NCBI RefSeq assembly: GCF_000143535.2
Contig: NC_037319.1
Span: 1,984,001-2,048,000 of the forward strand
DNA length: 64,000 nucleotides
DNA from: Botrytis cinerea B05.10
Taxonomy: Eukaryota; Ascomycota; Leotiomycetes; Helotiales; Sclerotiniaceae
Direction of reading: 5' to 3'
Part shown: in pieces, positions 1-12,898 of the stretch
Numbering within the stretch: the first letter of the stretch is position 1
How the letters are laid out: every line of letters starts with the position of its first letter
Program-made: the position numbers and the translations under genes
Notes under the pieces: generated by a model
Seen by the model: only the letters and a program-made list of their open reading frames with translations
What the model was told of the DNA's origin: nothing
Database searches by the model: none

Positions 1-486
1 AAACTAATGAAGCGGAGGGTAGTTGCGGTGTTAGACTATTGTAAGTCCGACCAGCGATACTATCAAAAGTATGTATACAAGATGCCAAGTTTCGCCCTAA
101 AATCTCCAGTCAACATTTTTCTTCTTCATTAATGTCTGTCGGCGCTTGAAAGTTGTTCGCATATGTGGCGCGGGGTTATGGGGTCTGAGAGTTGAAGATC
201 AAGCTGGGGGTAAACGTGCTTGCTTACCTTGAGGAACCTGCATCAACATCCAATTTGGACTGACGTTACTTTCATTCAGGATTGCCAACAACTTTTCTGG
301 CGGAATGGAGCTTGTCTTGATCACCTCTGCAAGGAGGAACCGCTATTACAACGACGATCGAAAGTCAGCATAAGGCGCTCTTGGCAATGATACGGATGCG
401 AAGATTGCGTTGATCTCAGCTTCTAGTGATCATTTTGAATTCTCGCGCAAACATACCTGTTCTTGTTCTGTGAAAGGCAACTCCAT
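1..486 (-). CDS. 5' part of an unrecognised gene, runs off left edge
   Basis: Four exons can be threaded on the minus strand: 486-457, about 414-394, 324-228 and 96-1, the last leaving the window. The start codon is at 486. The introns have donors gtatgt, gtatca and gtaagc; the second and third have clear branch sites (tgctgac, gttgact). The first intron would be only 42 nt, so the boundary near 414 is the weakest part of the model. The reading is open for about 80 residues and includes PPEKLLAILNESNVSPNWM and, across the third intron, VPQG joined to RNLASCIHTFDS. The composition looks like a soluble, possibly helical protein with a Trp/Met-rich segment. I do not recognise the family; a small DNA-binding-like protein is possible but unproven. 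The exon chain keeping frame over three introns is the main support. Confidence 0.55.
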
Positions 487-3400
487 GATTGTTGCGAGGG
501 GTGATGGTCAGGTATGAACAATGGTTGGAAAGCTATATGTTGATGATCGATGTGTAGTGCTATGTTCAATTGATGCCTCAAGAAGAATAAAAAAAGATGG
601 TGTATTGAGCGAGTGAAAGTGCAAAAGAAAATTGACAAATAAGATAGATCCAGAAGTCATTTAATTAAGTGTTGGGCATTGAATACTATTGCGGTGGGAA
701 CGAATCCTCCTTATTCACCTGTCTGAAAAGAGTGAGTGAGAGTGAGCAATGGAGAGAAATCGAACAGTTCCAAGGGTTGTAGATTGTGTAGCAAAATTAA
801 TGTATAATTGGAAAATGAAAGGTAGAAAAGCGACGAGAGCGATAAGAGACCCGCGACCCGCGTATTTTGGAAGGAACCTTGAATAGAAGGAGCAGGTCGT
901 TGAAGGAAGCGCGTGCAGAGAAAGAGGAGGCAAGAAAGGGCAAATTGTTTGGAGTTTGGAGTTTTGGGGGTTGTTTTTGGTTTGCAACCATGACAGCCAT
1001 CAACGAGACCGCCACACTTCACACAACGAGATGTACCTGTCTCTGTCTGTACGTGTGTGTATGTGCCGTGATGGATATGGGTATGGTACCGAACGGTCGT
1101 TGGCCGTAACAAGGTTAATAAAGGTTGATTTTACTTCAATTTCCGTTGAAGGAATCCAAGTAGATGTACGATGGATGAATGTAGACGAGAGTAGAGAGTG
1201 GAGAGTGGAGAGTGAGCTTAGACTTGACAGGAGAGAGTTGTTTAGCTAAGAAGATTTTGCATTCCTTTCTTCTCTCTTCCTTTCTGCTCTTTCATTTCCT
1301 GGTGGGTTTGGCTATCGTTCCTAGGTTGTTTTGGGAAGAAAATAAACAACATGGGAGTGGGAGGGGATCATGTTGTGCATATATGCAAGTCCCGTTTTCC
1401 TCTGCTTTGACTGGATGTATGGATACCAGCCAATGCGCTGTGCCGTGCAAGACGGATGTTGGGATGAAAAGAGGAGGAGAAGGAGAGGACAGAGGAGGGA
1501 TGCATGCTACACGTGAAGAAGAGGAGGGAGGAGGGAAGAGTGCAGAGTGCAGAGTGCAGAGTTCAACACGGAGTGAAGGTGGCTCGAAGGGTAGGAAGGC
1601 AGGAAGGTAGATGGGTTAAATGAGCAGATACCCTCCCACGTGCCTCTCATATATTATGATACATTCTGCTACATCGTATCTGGCGTGAGGTGAAGGGGGT
1701 CTGGAATCTGAAAATCGGAGAGTCTAAAGTGGCTGACGTCTAAAGTGGCTAAAGTGGCTAATTTCTCCGGAGCCCTTATCTATCTCTTTTGGATGGTCTG
1801 GTGGTCTGGTGGTCTGTTTTCTATACGATACCTACTCATCCATAGATAACTTCCCTCCTTTCTTCATCTTCGCCACAGTGTCCTGCATGCATGTCTGGAA
1901 GTCTTGTTTAATTCATCTCATCATGAAGGGACGAAGCACGAGGACGAGCATATCAGCTGGTATTACCTTTGCATGCTGCAGTCAATTCTTCCAAGATTGT
2001 CTATTCATCCAGGTAGGGGGATCATGTTGTCGTTACATACGCCTGGATATCTAGCTAGGGAAGAGATTCTCGATCTACGATTGGATACCAACTATAGTTC
2101 AAACTGTCCTTGCAGCTTTCCTGGAACTGATTCAATTCTTTCCTGAGATTGGCCCAAATGAAATCCCTCAGCCTCCAATCATAAGCTGGAACAAGTTAGT
2201 GGAATCAATGGAATTCAGCACAACCCAACCATTTATTACTACAACGACTTGATAAGGCTGTGCGTTCTGCGACCTCGTCAGTGTTATACATAGCCTTATT
2301 CTCAACCTTCCAAATCCTCTTTTTTCTCGAGTATCATTCATTGATTGTCTTCAAAAACATTCGAGAATGCTGAATCGATTGGGTTTGGGGGGGTCCAATT
2401 CTTTGAATGGCTGTTCTTCCGAGGCCCAATATGCGACCCATTGATTGTACCTCTGTCTCTCCTCTTCTTTTCTTTTGGTGTTAAACGAATCATCTCAACT
2501 TAAAACGTAAGCGTCAAAAGATTTCAATCCCATCTTCTATTGGCATGGAAACAATGATACTGATCTCTTCACGGGAAGTGATGCTCTCATACAACTCGAA
2601 TTCTCTGTAGGGTTGGCTTTTGTGCGCATGCAGGAGTGCGCTGTCAATAGTTCACGAGGTACTTGGATACCTAGGTGTGAAAGATGGCCAGTTATTTTCG
2701 CCTCTCTCTCTCGTCTTGGCCATCACTGACAAATAATCACAGATACGATGATGCTACGAAATCGCGATAATATTCCTTCCGTCCGATGTATGACTGCAAG
2801 CCCTATGTCGGAGATCATTGTGGGGTAGAACATAAGAATCTGGGACACGCTGTTGCATGATCAACGATGCATTTATTATACAATTTGAACTTACACTGCA
2901 ACAGCAATACTTGAGTGAATGGGTGCTATCGAGAATTGAATGTCTGGCGGCACGTTTGCCTCTCCACAAACTCGGTGCACGCGATGCCTCTACGTTCGAT
3001 ATCATATTACAAATAATGGAAATTTGGGAGGGCTTTCATAATACGGGAAGATGGCCCATAATGGTCTTTGAACGACTTGGTGCCAAATACGATATACACA
3101 TATTGTGAGAAGTGCTTGGGAGGTTCTAGTACGGTTTCGTGGAGACTCTGGCGATTTGGCATCGTCTGAGTTGGCATTGAATTTAGCAGATAAGCTATTT
3201 TACATTATCATGCCATACATTTGGTACGGTGTGAGGGTATAGCCGCCTTTGGATACTTTGGGGCATAGAATACGCGGTATCAATGGTTTGGAGTGATTTG
3301 GCAGATTGGAGTAGTTATCAATTGTCTGCGTGCGTGGGTTGAGAAGAGTATAGTTTGATTTTCAGCGTTCGTTCAGAAGTAGCGGAATTAAGGTTAGCCG

Positions 3401-4055
3401 AGCGCGCAATAGCTCGTCTCAATTTGTATCGTCGTCCTCCTTCATAGAGCAATTATTAGCAATTATCAACTACTTTGGGGGCTGAAAGCCATTTCAATTC
3501 ATGAGTAGTGATATGTGAGCATTGGGGCAGAGGAATTTAAGAGTTTGGTCTTTGCAATATGTTGCAGAGGTGAAATTGGAGGTTCAGCCGTCGCATTTCC
3601 ATTACTTCGCTCCCATCTCAATCCATCCTCCCGTCCAACTTTTCCACGTCCCACATTCATTCACCGTGGCAAACAAGATCTTTATGCTCTTGCCAGCAGA
3701 AACTCGACCATATTTACGTCTGCGAAGCAATATCGACCTCGCCAGCTAATATTTCGCGACCTTGCATGCAAGCTATTCGCGTTTTGCCATCCAGGCGCAA
3801 CCACTTTCTTGACTTTCAGGTGTGCGCGCAACAAACAAGAATTAATTGCTTGCAAAGTCAAGGGGGCTTTATAACTACCAACATCATTAATACGGCGTTG
3901 TGTTCTACCGCCGTTGGGTACTTCACGTCTGCCACCACTAGTAAGGGAACAAAAGGCCGCTTCGAACACATTAATAAATAGTTCGGCTTCCCCTTCGCCT
4001 CAACACACAAAAACAAAGTAATCGCACCACAACCTTACAAAGTCTCCTGCTCACG
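487..4055. other. Gene-poor spacer, 3.6 kb
   Basis: No convincing coding exon on either strand. It separates the left-edge gene (minus) from set2 (plus), so it must hold two divergent promoters. Short direct repeats occur: a gcagagt run near 1540-1560 and repeats of ctaaagtggcta near 1738-1760. The open frames present (at most about 130 codons) have atypical composition and no family resemblance. The last 300 bases before 4056 are probably set2 5' leader. Confidence 0.6.
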
Positions 4056-7000
4056 ATGGAGGATGACATTCGGGAGCTCCAGCCAGAAGCTGTAGATGCT
4101 GCGATTGGTGAAATGAAGATTGAGGAGGGGATTGAGGTCCAGGATTTTGCCAATGGCTTAAATGGATATATTTCTACTCCTACAGAAATCAAGAGATCTC
4201 ACTCCAGCACACCGGGTCTTGTAAATTCTCGCTCTCAGACACCGCCCAGAAAGCAAAGCACCAGCCAAACACCAAAATCCGGAGATGAAGAGGAAGAAGA
4301 GGTTATTGGCGGTGATATCACCGTCACCGTCGAACCTGGCAAGGCACCGAAGCTATCGAGAAAATCGTCACAAAAAGTAATCCCTCGACCACCCCCTCTC
4401 TTCAACGATCTTCCAGATTCTACAGAGGAGGCAGCTTCGGTATTTCAGGTAATCAAGGATTGTATTTATGGAGCTAAGCACATGGGAGCTTCAGATCACG
4501 ATGCGTTGGATTGTGATTGTCCCGAGGAATTCAGTAAGTCTACAGATATACTTCAAGTACTTTCTGTACTTTACGTGCCATCGATCGCAAAATGCCAACC
4601 TCAGCTGACATATTTTATCAGGCGATGGAAAAAATTATGCCTGCGGAGAGGATTCTGATTGCATTAATCGACTGACCAAAATGGAATGTGGTGGAGGTCA
4701 TAAAGATTGCAATTGTGGTTTGGATTGTCAGAATCAACGCTTTCAACGCAAACAGTATGCCAAAGTTTCAGTGATCAAGACAGATAAAAAGGGTTACGGT
4801 TTACGCGCAAATACTGATCTACAGCCTGATGATTTCATTTTCGAGTATATCGGAGAAGTTATTAACGAACCAACGTTTCGACGACGTACTGTCCAATATG
4901 ATCAGGAGGGGATCAAGCATTTCTATTTCATGTCTCTCACGAAGCATGAATTCGTGGATGCAACGAAAAAAGGGAATCTAGGTCGATTTTGCAATCATTC
5001 TTGTAATCCAAATTGCTATGTCGATAAGTGGGTGGTCGGAGAAAAGTTGCGCATGGGCATTTTTGCCGAGCGTGCAATCAAAGCCGGAGAAGAGTTGGTC
5101 TTCAATTATAATGTTGATCGATACGGTGCCGACCCTCAACCTTGCTATTGCGGCGAACCGAATTGTACCGGATTCATTGGAGGCAAGACTCAAACTGAGC
5201 GTGCTACTAAACTTCCTCATGCTACCATTGAAGCTCTTGGTATCGATGATGGTGATGGTTGGGACACAGCTGTTGCCAAGAAACCTCGGAAAAAGAAGAC
5301 AGGTGAGGATGATGAAGAATATGTCAACAACGTTCAACCCAAGGGGCTCGATGAAAATGGAGTGCGGAAGGTTATGGCAACTCTTATGCAATGCAAAGAA
5401 AAATGGATTGCTGTCAAGTTGCTTGGTCGAATCCAACGTTGCGATGATGATAAAGTTCGAAACAGAGTTATACAAATGCACGGTTATCAAATTCTTCGTA
5501 CGACCTTGACTACTTGGAAGGAAGACAACAACGTGATCCTCCAAGTTCTCGACGTCCTTTACAAATTTCCACGACTTACTCGAAACAAAATTGTTGATTC
5601 CAAAATCGAAACAGTTCTAGAAGAATTCACAACTTCCGAGCATGAAGATGTTGCTTTCGAGTCAAAGAGGCTATTGGAAGCATGGAGCAAATTGGAGCAT
5701 GCGTATCGAATCCCAAGAAGAGCCCCAACTCTTGTTGCACAAGTATTTGAGCGGCGTCCAGACCAAGTAGAAAAGGTCACTCCATCGCCATCCCCTGTTA
5801 TTGTCGCCCCTACTGGCCCCCGAAGTGGTGTTCCTCAACGCAACGCCAATTTCGTTGCCAATCGCTCAATTTCTCGGCGCCCGTTCGTCCCCATGGTATT
5901 ACCACCTGGCTGGTTTACTGCGATGGACCAAAACGGAAATGCTTATTATTACAGTAAGACGGGACAAACAACATGGGAGAGGCCATTTATGCCAGCAGGG
6001 GTATCGCCACCACCTCCACCACCCAAGGCAGCTCCAAAGAGTGTGCAAACACAAAAAGCTCTTCAAGATATTATCGACAGTATTACAAAGGAGCCCTCGA
6101 CGACTCCGGCACTTTCCTCCCATTCCGCCGAGGGTACACCCAAGGAGAAGAAGAAGAAGCCTGTGGAAAAGTGGCGCTCATTGCCTATCGAGAAGCAGAT
6201 GAAACTGTACGAAAATACTGTATGTATAATATCTTACTTCTCTATCCATATAAACGTTTTTCTTGATATCAAGTTTGTTAAATATTCTTTGCTAACTTCT
6301 TATTATAGTTATTTCCTCACATCAAACACGTAATGCAAAAATATTCTGGCAAACTTCCCAAGGATGATCTTAAAAAATTCGCCAAGGAATGTGGAAAGAA
6401 GCTCGTGGCTTCTGATTTCAAAAACAATCGCATTGAAGATCCCACAAAGATATCTGACAGAAATCAAAGGAAAGTAAAGCAATATGTGTTTGAATATTTT
6501 AAGAAGGCTGTGGAAAAGAAAAGGGAGATGGACGCCAAGCGAGCAGAGAGGAAAAGACGCGAAGCGCAGGCTAAAATCAATGGAAACGGCACGAGTGAAA
6601 AGGGGATAAAGCGAGAGAATGTAAATTTGATCAGTAGTCCGGATGTGATTGATAATGAGGACGTAGAAGTTAACATACCAAGTCCAACCGCATCGCCTAG
6701 TGGACAACTCGAGATGGAGTTGTTGAAGAGGAAGAGGGAAGATGACGAGGAAAGTCCATCGGAGAACAAGAGGGTAAAAGAGGATGATACTGAGAGTGCA
6801 ACACCAACGGATTCATCTACGCCTCCTCCGCCTCCTCCGCCGCCGCCCGCGGAAGGGATGCCTATGGCAGAGTCGGAAGATCCGGAGATGGCTAATGGCG
6901 AGGGAGAGGTGAAAGAAGAAACGGAAGAGGAAAGAGAGTTAAGGATGCAGGAAGAAGATTTAATGAGGGAGAATGAAGAGGCTATGAAGATGGAAATGGA

Positions 7001-7094
7001 AGTAGATACTGATGGAAGGTTAAAGGGGAATAATGGTTGTAGTGAGCATATCAATGGTGGAAATAGTTGTGGGGAAGTCTCAACGGAGGGATGA
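4056..7094 (+). CDS. set2: Histone H3 lysine-36 methyltransferase Set2
   Basis: Exons 4056-4533, 4622-6219 and 6309-7094 join in frame to 953 residues; donors gtaagt and gtatgt, branch ctgac in intron 1. Domain order matches Set2: a disordered Ser/Thr-rich N-terminus, a Cys-rich AWS region (about 145-205, split by intron 1), a SET domain (about 210-330) with the NHSCNPN core at 284-290 and the ELVFNYN motif, a post-SET Cys cluster (CYCGEPNC, about 332-342), a WW domain (about 586-614) and an SRI domain (about 675-765) that intron 2 cuts. Set2 methylates H3K36 in transcribed chromatin, and its SRI domain binds the phosphorylated RNA polymerase II C-terminal domain; these roles come from the family. 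After the SRI domain there is an unusually long tail with a nine-proline run and a strongly acidic segment. Identification is secure. Confidence 0.96.
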
Positions 7095-8759
7095 TATTTA
7101 TTGCCAATGGAGGGACACAAAATTGGGAACCGCCTGTATCAACATCATCATTATCTTCATTCAAAAAAAATCATCGGCATCGCATCGCATCGCATCGCAT
7201 CAGGGGTCGGTTATATCATATTTATTATATGGATAGGGGAGCGAACTAAGTGAGTTTGGCGTTTACAATTTCTTCATCTCGTATTGGAGATCGAGAGATG
7301 AACATCATCTTAGATCAAAAGGATAGTTGGAAGGGATAGTCACAGAACAAATACACCCTGCTATTCCTCATGCATTAAAGGAAAGTAGGCTATTTAGATA
7401 CTAGGCAGTAAATGGAAATCAAGTGAAGTGTAATGATAATTATTAATCAAATGGCATTTGTGAAAACTCCATGCTTGATTTTCTCGTCGTCATACACACT
7501 ACTCAACTTCTTTGGCACGACTTTTAGATCTATCTAGATTTTCAGACGCGAGTATGTTAACCGATTATAGATGGAGTTTTCAAAAACAACGCCAAGGGCG
7601 AGATTAGATTAGATGGGATGGGATGGGATGGGATGGGAAGATTGGATGGATGGATGGATATAGATGCGTATGGATAGAGTATATATTCGATATTTTCTTC
7701 TCTTTGCAGTGAAATGTGGAACTTCGGGAAGTGAATGAATGATTCTTTTGTATGACGATTTTCGAATTTCGAATTTCAATTTTCGAATTTCGATTTTCGA
7801 TTTTGCTATAGATAGATAGATTTATTTAATTGGTAGGTGGGAGGGATGCATGGATACATACATACATGCATATATATATAGGGACATGAATCGTCAAATA
7901 ACTTGATATGATATTTTCGAATCGGAGGAGAAAAGTGTTATCCTGGTTTCCGCATCGCAGAGTCGATCGATTCTTCTTATCCAGATTCCAAGTATCATCA
8001 AGCAAGCAAGCAAGCAAACAACGTATCCGAGTTCCCAGCTCCCGCAAGAACTTGCTGTCCTAATAGACCTATCTATCCACCACATCACATCTGCGTTATT
8101 ACCAGAAAGACACGAGGAGAAGAAAAAAAATTACAATCTTATTATATCCTAGATCGATCTAATAAGCTCGAAATACAATGGATAGCGAACCGAATCGCAA
8201 TCTCCAACGTCGGATACACATACGTGAGCAAATCTTCCCTTCCCTTCTGCAATCCCGCAGCGAAATGAGTTTTCAGCTATCTTTTCTACTTCATATCCTG
8301 ATCGGCCGGATCACTAGAAAATATGTAGATATTTATTACTCTGTTTTCTTCTTCATTGTCTACTCTATCGCTAATCAATATTAGATGGCGACGAGATCGC
8401 CGCCCCTTAGCAGCTCGTACAAGTGATGCCGAATGTCATTTCGCAGCTTCACACAAGAAACACCGCGTATGGATATCTACCACGTTTTTGTTTGTTGATA
8501 AGAATGGGGCTGTGAGAGATGTGATGATATGGTGGATTTCTCTGCTTCTTTTGAGATTCTGCGATTTCAACCCCGTCCCATCGATTCATTGTTGCGTTTG
8601 AAAGCTTAGAATTTGCTTCTTTAACAATCGTGGGTAAGCAAGAAACATCTTCCCCGTTTGAGTGATAGACAGAGTGATATGCTATTCTCCTTGTCTTGTG
8701 TACATCACACAGCAAATGCGAGTCATTTCATAAAGATGAAATCGTCTGTTGTAAAGACT
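7095..8759. other. Spacer with short tandem repeats between convergent genes
   Basis: No supportable gene. It lies between the 3' ends of set2 and the Zn2Cys6 regulator. Simple repeats: gcatc units at about 7180-7201, ggatg and tgga units at 7614-7660, and a ttcgaattt/ttcgatttt tract at about 7758-7805. Most of it is probably 3' untranslated sequence plus non-genic DNA. Confidence 0.6.
7609..7805. repeat. Cluster of simple repeats (gatgg, tgga, ttcgaattt)
   Basis: Within 200 bases there are a run of gatgggatgg units, a run of tggatgga units and a degenerate ttcgaatttcg tract. They lie downstream of set2 and do not disturb a gene. Confidence 0.8.
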
Positions 8760-11363
8760 CTACTGATTTTGAACTGTTCCGTAAAAATCGAACCAGTCCA
8801 GCCACTCCATTCCAGTCGTGTCACCTAGCTGCAAGTTCGTGGGACTAATACCGAGAGTCGCTTCTTCATTATCGAATAATTCGACGATCTGGTGATCTGA
8901 CATGGTAGAGAATTGAAGCGGTTCGATGAAAGCAGGCTCTAGTCTTGGTTCCTGCGCCTCTTGGCCTGTATTGCGCCCTGCTTGTTCACGATCGAGAATA
9001 GAGAGACCTGATGGAACAGATCTTCGCAATGCTGCGGAATTTCGAATGATTTCTTTCAAGTGTCTACCATATAACGCCGAACTCCCTTTTCTATGGGGAG
9101 TGATATTTCCTATTCTCTCCAAGACATCTGCGGTTTCCTCTATTAAAACTTTGATACTTTCTCTCAGACCGGAATTCTTGTTTGCAGTCATCGCGGACAA
9201 GTGAAGGGCAAAACATGCCGAGAATGATACCATAATTGCCGTATTATTAGGCATGGACTTGAGAAGAGGTTCTCCCTGAACAGCAGCTCTCATAACATTT
9301 AACGCAGATGACAGACCAGCCGAACGAAAGAAAGAAGAGACAGCCGAAAATTGGGTGGGGTAATTCAGGACGTTACTGTATATAGCAAGACGGGTGTGAG
9401 AAACGAGTATTTCTACATAAGGAGGTAGGCGAAAGTCTTTGTTTCTACCAATCTGTGTAGTCCAGGTCGAATACCAGTGATCGAAAAAGTCATCGATTAT
9501 TTGTCGAAGAGTCTGAGCAATGTCATGGCCTTCTAATACTGTGGATGCAGTTTTGTCGCAGGTATCTTTTATGCAAGTAATGATTTTAGCCTATCACATC
9601 ATTAGTTTTAATAAAACATTCTCAAGAATAACATACAATATCTCGCCTTAAAACAGATGAAGCTACTATTGATCCATCCCAGGTATCAGCGAGAGTAGAA
9701 TTATGCCAAGCATCACAAGTTGCAACGAAGGGAGATATTTGAACAGTAAAAGCTCTTCCTCGTGCTAAGCACACGCTGTAGAACGATTTTAGCTCTATTG
9801 AATAGTTCTACGAAGCGGAAACTTACCCTCTGTCAAGATTAAATAGAGCAAGCCATATTCTTTCACGCCGGCGAATCAGTTTTTGGCCCCATCGCGTCAT
9901 AGGGTCAACTTCAACGAAACCGTCCATGTCGAGAGCCTTCCTCGCAGTAATGCAGTCTGACTTTGGAATGGTGGTTTGAAGATTGTTTGTATTCTGTACG
10001 ATGATCTTATTTAGAGATACATCAAGGGCTATAGAGTGCGCCATCGCCATGTAAGAACAAGTCTCGTCATCAGCCCAATGCTCTTTCGGTAACATCCATG
10101 GAATGTTTATCATGAACGCGAGAACAATTTCTGGCGATCTGTATCTCTTTGATATCACATAGTGAGCAAGGTGTTTACTGTGGTTGGAAAGACGCTTCGA
10201 TAGGGCCTCTCCTGAAGGAATGAAAAGTGCAGATGCAGCTAACATGGAGGTCATGAGGAGCGCAGATCTTGAGCGCACAAAGTCTACCGTGTGAACAGAA
10301 GGATCAAGACCCCATCTCGTATGTGATAGATTTGCATAGAAACTATTAAATATATCAGTGACATTGATAGATCCAAGGGGGCAGATCCAAGGGGTTTCAA
10401 TAGCTCTGATGAGCAAACTCGATATAATTAGAGAGCTTTCGATGTTTAAAACACTGTTTGGACTGATATTTCAAACCAGTTGCATATTCTGACTGAAGTA
10501 TGTTCTAAGCAATTTCAAGAACAACGCATTTCTCGCCAATAAACTGCTGTTCGGACTATTGAAACCCCCAGTACTATACAGGCGCGACTCACTATTTTAT
10601 CAGCAAAGTCACTTCCTCGTGAGTCACCAACCCAATGTCAATAGGGTCAATATCACTTCCAACATCAAGCCGTGGTTGAAATGATCCAAAGAATCGACGA
10701 AGGTCCCCTGTTTCTACAAACGGAGGCGGCATATGCAATTGCTTGGTTGCAGTGTCTGCAAGATCTGATGCCCGAGCCAGGAGCTGGAGTGGATTCTCGG
10801 CATCATCCAGAGCAGCATTTCCCATCTCCATTTGAACGATTGACTCATGAGCCCTGGATGAGGATAGATCAGTAGCTTCTGATAACTCACGGTTCATGCC
10901 ATTTTGAGGGCTTGGCTGCTCCATAAGCTGCGTGGAAATCTTGCCAGTACTTCCAGAAACCAGATTCTCGGCCTCGGAGAGAAGAAATTGTAGACGTCGT
11001 TGTTCTTCCTGGGGTACGTTATCATTCTTGGAGCTTTTCATAGCCCTTTCAAGCTGATGAACAGCTTTATCTAGTCCACTCCGTTTGCTAAACTGAGGTG
11101 AGACGACGTTTAACAGATTGGAAATATGTGGTTTAGGCCTACTTCTTGATTCCCTTTCGCCTTCCGACATGATAATCTGGCACCAGACATTCCGTGTTAT
11201 TCTGACGACACCTTTGGCAATTGATATTAGGAGGCTCACGAACACAACGAGTCTTGGTGCGTCGACAACTTAAGCATGCGGCTTGCTTGCGCGGCTTTCT
11301 GGAAATAGCACTATCATCATGTAAATTAGGTATTTCTGGCACCTGTACATTCCAATCATTCAT
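8760..11363 (-). CDS. Zn2Cys6 fungal transcription factor
   Basis: Five exons on the minus strand (11363-11143, 11087-10593, 10342-9827, 9775-9637, 9590-8760) join in frame to 733 residues. The N-terminus has a binuclear zinc cluster with Cys at 30, 33, 40, 49, 52 and 59, spacing C-x2-C-x6-C-x8-C-x2-C-x6-C. The basic linker HVGRRKGIKNKRSG is restored only when the 55-nt first intron is spliced, then comes a helical, dimerisation-like segment (LDKAVHQLERAMK). The middle (about 240-500) resembles the fungal transcription factor regulatory domain, for example SRSALLMTSMLAASALFIP. The second intron, 250 nt, is long for this window. Such proteins are nuclear activators or repressors; the target is not known. 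It is divergent from the AhpD-like gene at 11859 with 495 bases between starts, so co-regulation is plausible but inferred. Confidence 0.92.
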
Positions 11364-11858
11364 TTCAAGTTCGATTTTTGAGGAAAACTGCTGCGGAGGC
11401 TGTGGTAGTGACGAAAATCATTGGTATGCCCAAACACTACGCCTGGCGAAATTATCCATCAACCGGGTTGGATTGATCGGTTACTAAAACATTCATAATG
11501 GAACATAAATAGGATCCCTAATGCCATCTCCTGGTTCAGTCTAGAACACCGTTTGATTGCCAAACTGCAGCTCGGAGGTTTGATTTGGCATGAGACTTGA
11601 CAACATTTACAAATTTACTGAAAGACAATAATAAAGGAATAAATATATATATATACCTATATATATACTGCTGCCTCTGAATTCCTGTCTGGGCGACTTT
11701 ACAATTATGCCCGTACGTCACCAAAGATCGGCGATAGTTCTAGTCCCGAAAGCTTCAACTCGGCTCTTGATTTATCCCCTTCTCCAGTACGCATCTCGCA
11801 CAAGTGATCTCATGGAGCAATTCATTTTCCTCCCTAATCAATTCACATCACTGCCGCC
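11364..11858. promoter_or_regulatory. Shared promoter of the Zn2Cys6 regulator and the AhpD-like gene
   Basis: A 495-base divergent intergenic region. A near-perfect palindrome CAACCGGGTTG (11460-11470, arms CAACC/GGTTG around one base) lies about 100 bases upstream of the regulator start; inverted half-sites of this kind can bind zinc-cluster dimers. An AT-rich tata tract is at about 11640-11670. The binding role is inference. Confidence 0.4.
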
Positions 11859-12898
11859 ATGTCGAAACTTTCTCCCTCCTTGAAAGCTCTAATAGGTGCA
11901 CCCTATGCTCGTCCGGGATATGCTCCTGCACCCAGGAATATCCGCTCCGTTTTCCAGAAGATTGAAGAGGAGGCTTCCGCGCACAATGTTGGATTGCCGT
12001 CATGGCTAACGATCTCGGTACCTCGATTCCCAATAGCCTTCGAAGAATAAACATGGGAAACTGATATCATTCAATGGCAGACAGCTGCGACTATGACCAT
12101 GAATTCCCCCGATTCAATGCTAGAGCTCTTTCGGCTTGCGACGAAGGATAAGGATCACGCGCATGCAGTGAAAACCGTGGAGCAGATGAGGGAAGTAGGT
12201 TTGAAATGTATAGGTTTCAATGGGGTGAGATGGCATTATTATATACTAGATTGCTGCAGCAGATCCTAACAATACATCCCAGATTCCTAGAACAATCAAT
12301 GTTCTAGGTCAGTTCCGCGCAAATCTACCAGATGAAATCATGAATTCGTTGAACAAAACACCGTCTCGGTAAGCCCATTGACACCCGACGTACCTACCAT
12401 TGAATATCTGCTAATGTATCACCAATCCACAGTGAATTGACAACTACAAATGTTGACGATGCCAAAGCCCGCGGCCGAGGGCTATGGGATTCCATCTATC
12501 GTCCCTTTGAAACAAAACTACTCAATAAACTTGCGGAATCCCATCCAGATCTGCCAGTTTTCATCCTGAATTCCTATTCCAGTCTCTTTACCGATCCTTC
12601 TGTGTCTTCACGACCAGTAAAGATTGGGAGAGTTCTCACAAGTCTGATTGGGATAACATGCTTAAGAGCACAAACCGGAGTGGGCCCCCAGGTCACCAGT
12701 CACGTATTTGGTTTGCGAAAGGCGTTTGAGGACGGTACGTATAAAGCTGCAGGCGAAGAGCCTGTAGAGGGAGGGGAATGGTTGGCAGGCGAGGAAGGAA
12801 ATGCTTGGATTCTCAATACAGTAGATAAGATCGTGGAAGCCATTGGTGGAGAGAGTGGAGGAACTACATTTGCCCCCGGCATTAAGGCAAAATTGTAA
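11859..12898 (+). CDS. AhpD-like / carboxymuconolactone decarboxylase-like fungal protein
   Basis: Exons 11859-12017, 12081-12224, 12283-12368 and 12433-12898 join in frame to 284 residues. The start ATG follows gccgcc, a good eukaryotic context. The all-helical C-terminal half, with [17 protein letters not shown] and then [13 protein letters not shown], resembles the AhpD-like fold found in fungal proteins related to carboxymuconolactone decarboxylases. Bacterial AhpD uses a C-x2-C pair for peroxidase reduction; I see no such pair in the corresponding segment, where [10 protein letters not shown] stands, so a classical AhpD disulfide reaction is unlikely. No signal peptide or membrane segment is visible. 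It is divergent from a zinc-cluster regulator, which suggests, without proof, regulation by that neighbour. Substrate unknown. Confidence 0.8.

Noticed and set aside
711..1112. Minus-strand frame of 133 codons with CVKCGG and CHGCK (zinc-finger-like)
   Set aside because: Three overlapping minus frames of similar length, composition follows base bias, no splice-consistent neighbours and no family resemblance.
5018..5509. Plus-strand 163-codon frame inside the set2 SET region
   Set aside because: Out-of-frame shadow of set2, whose own frame carries the SET motifs.
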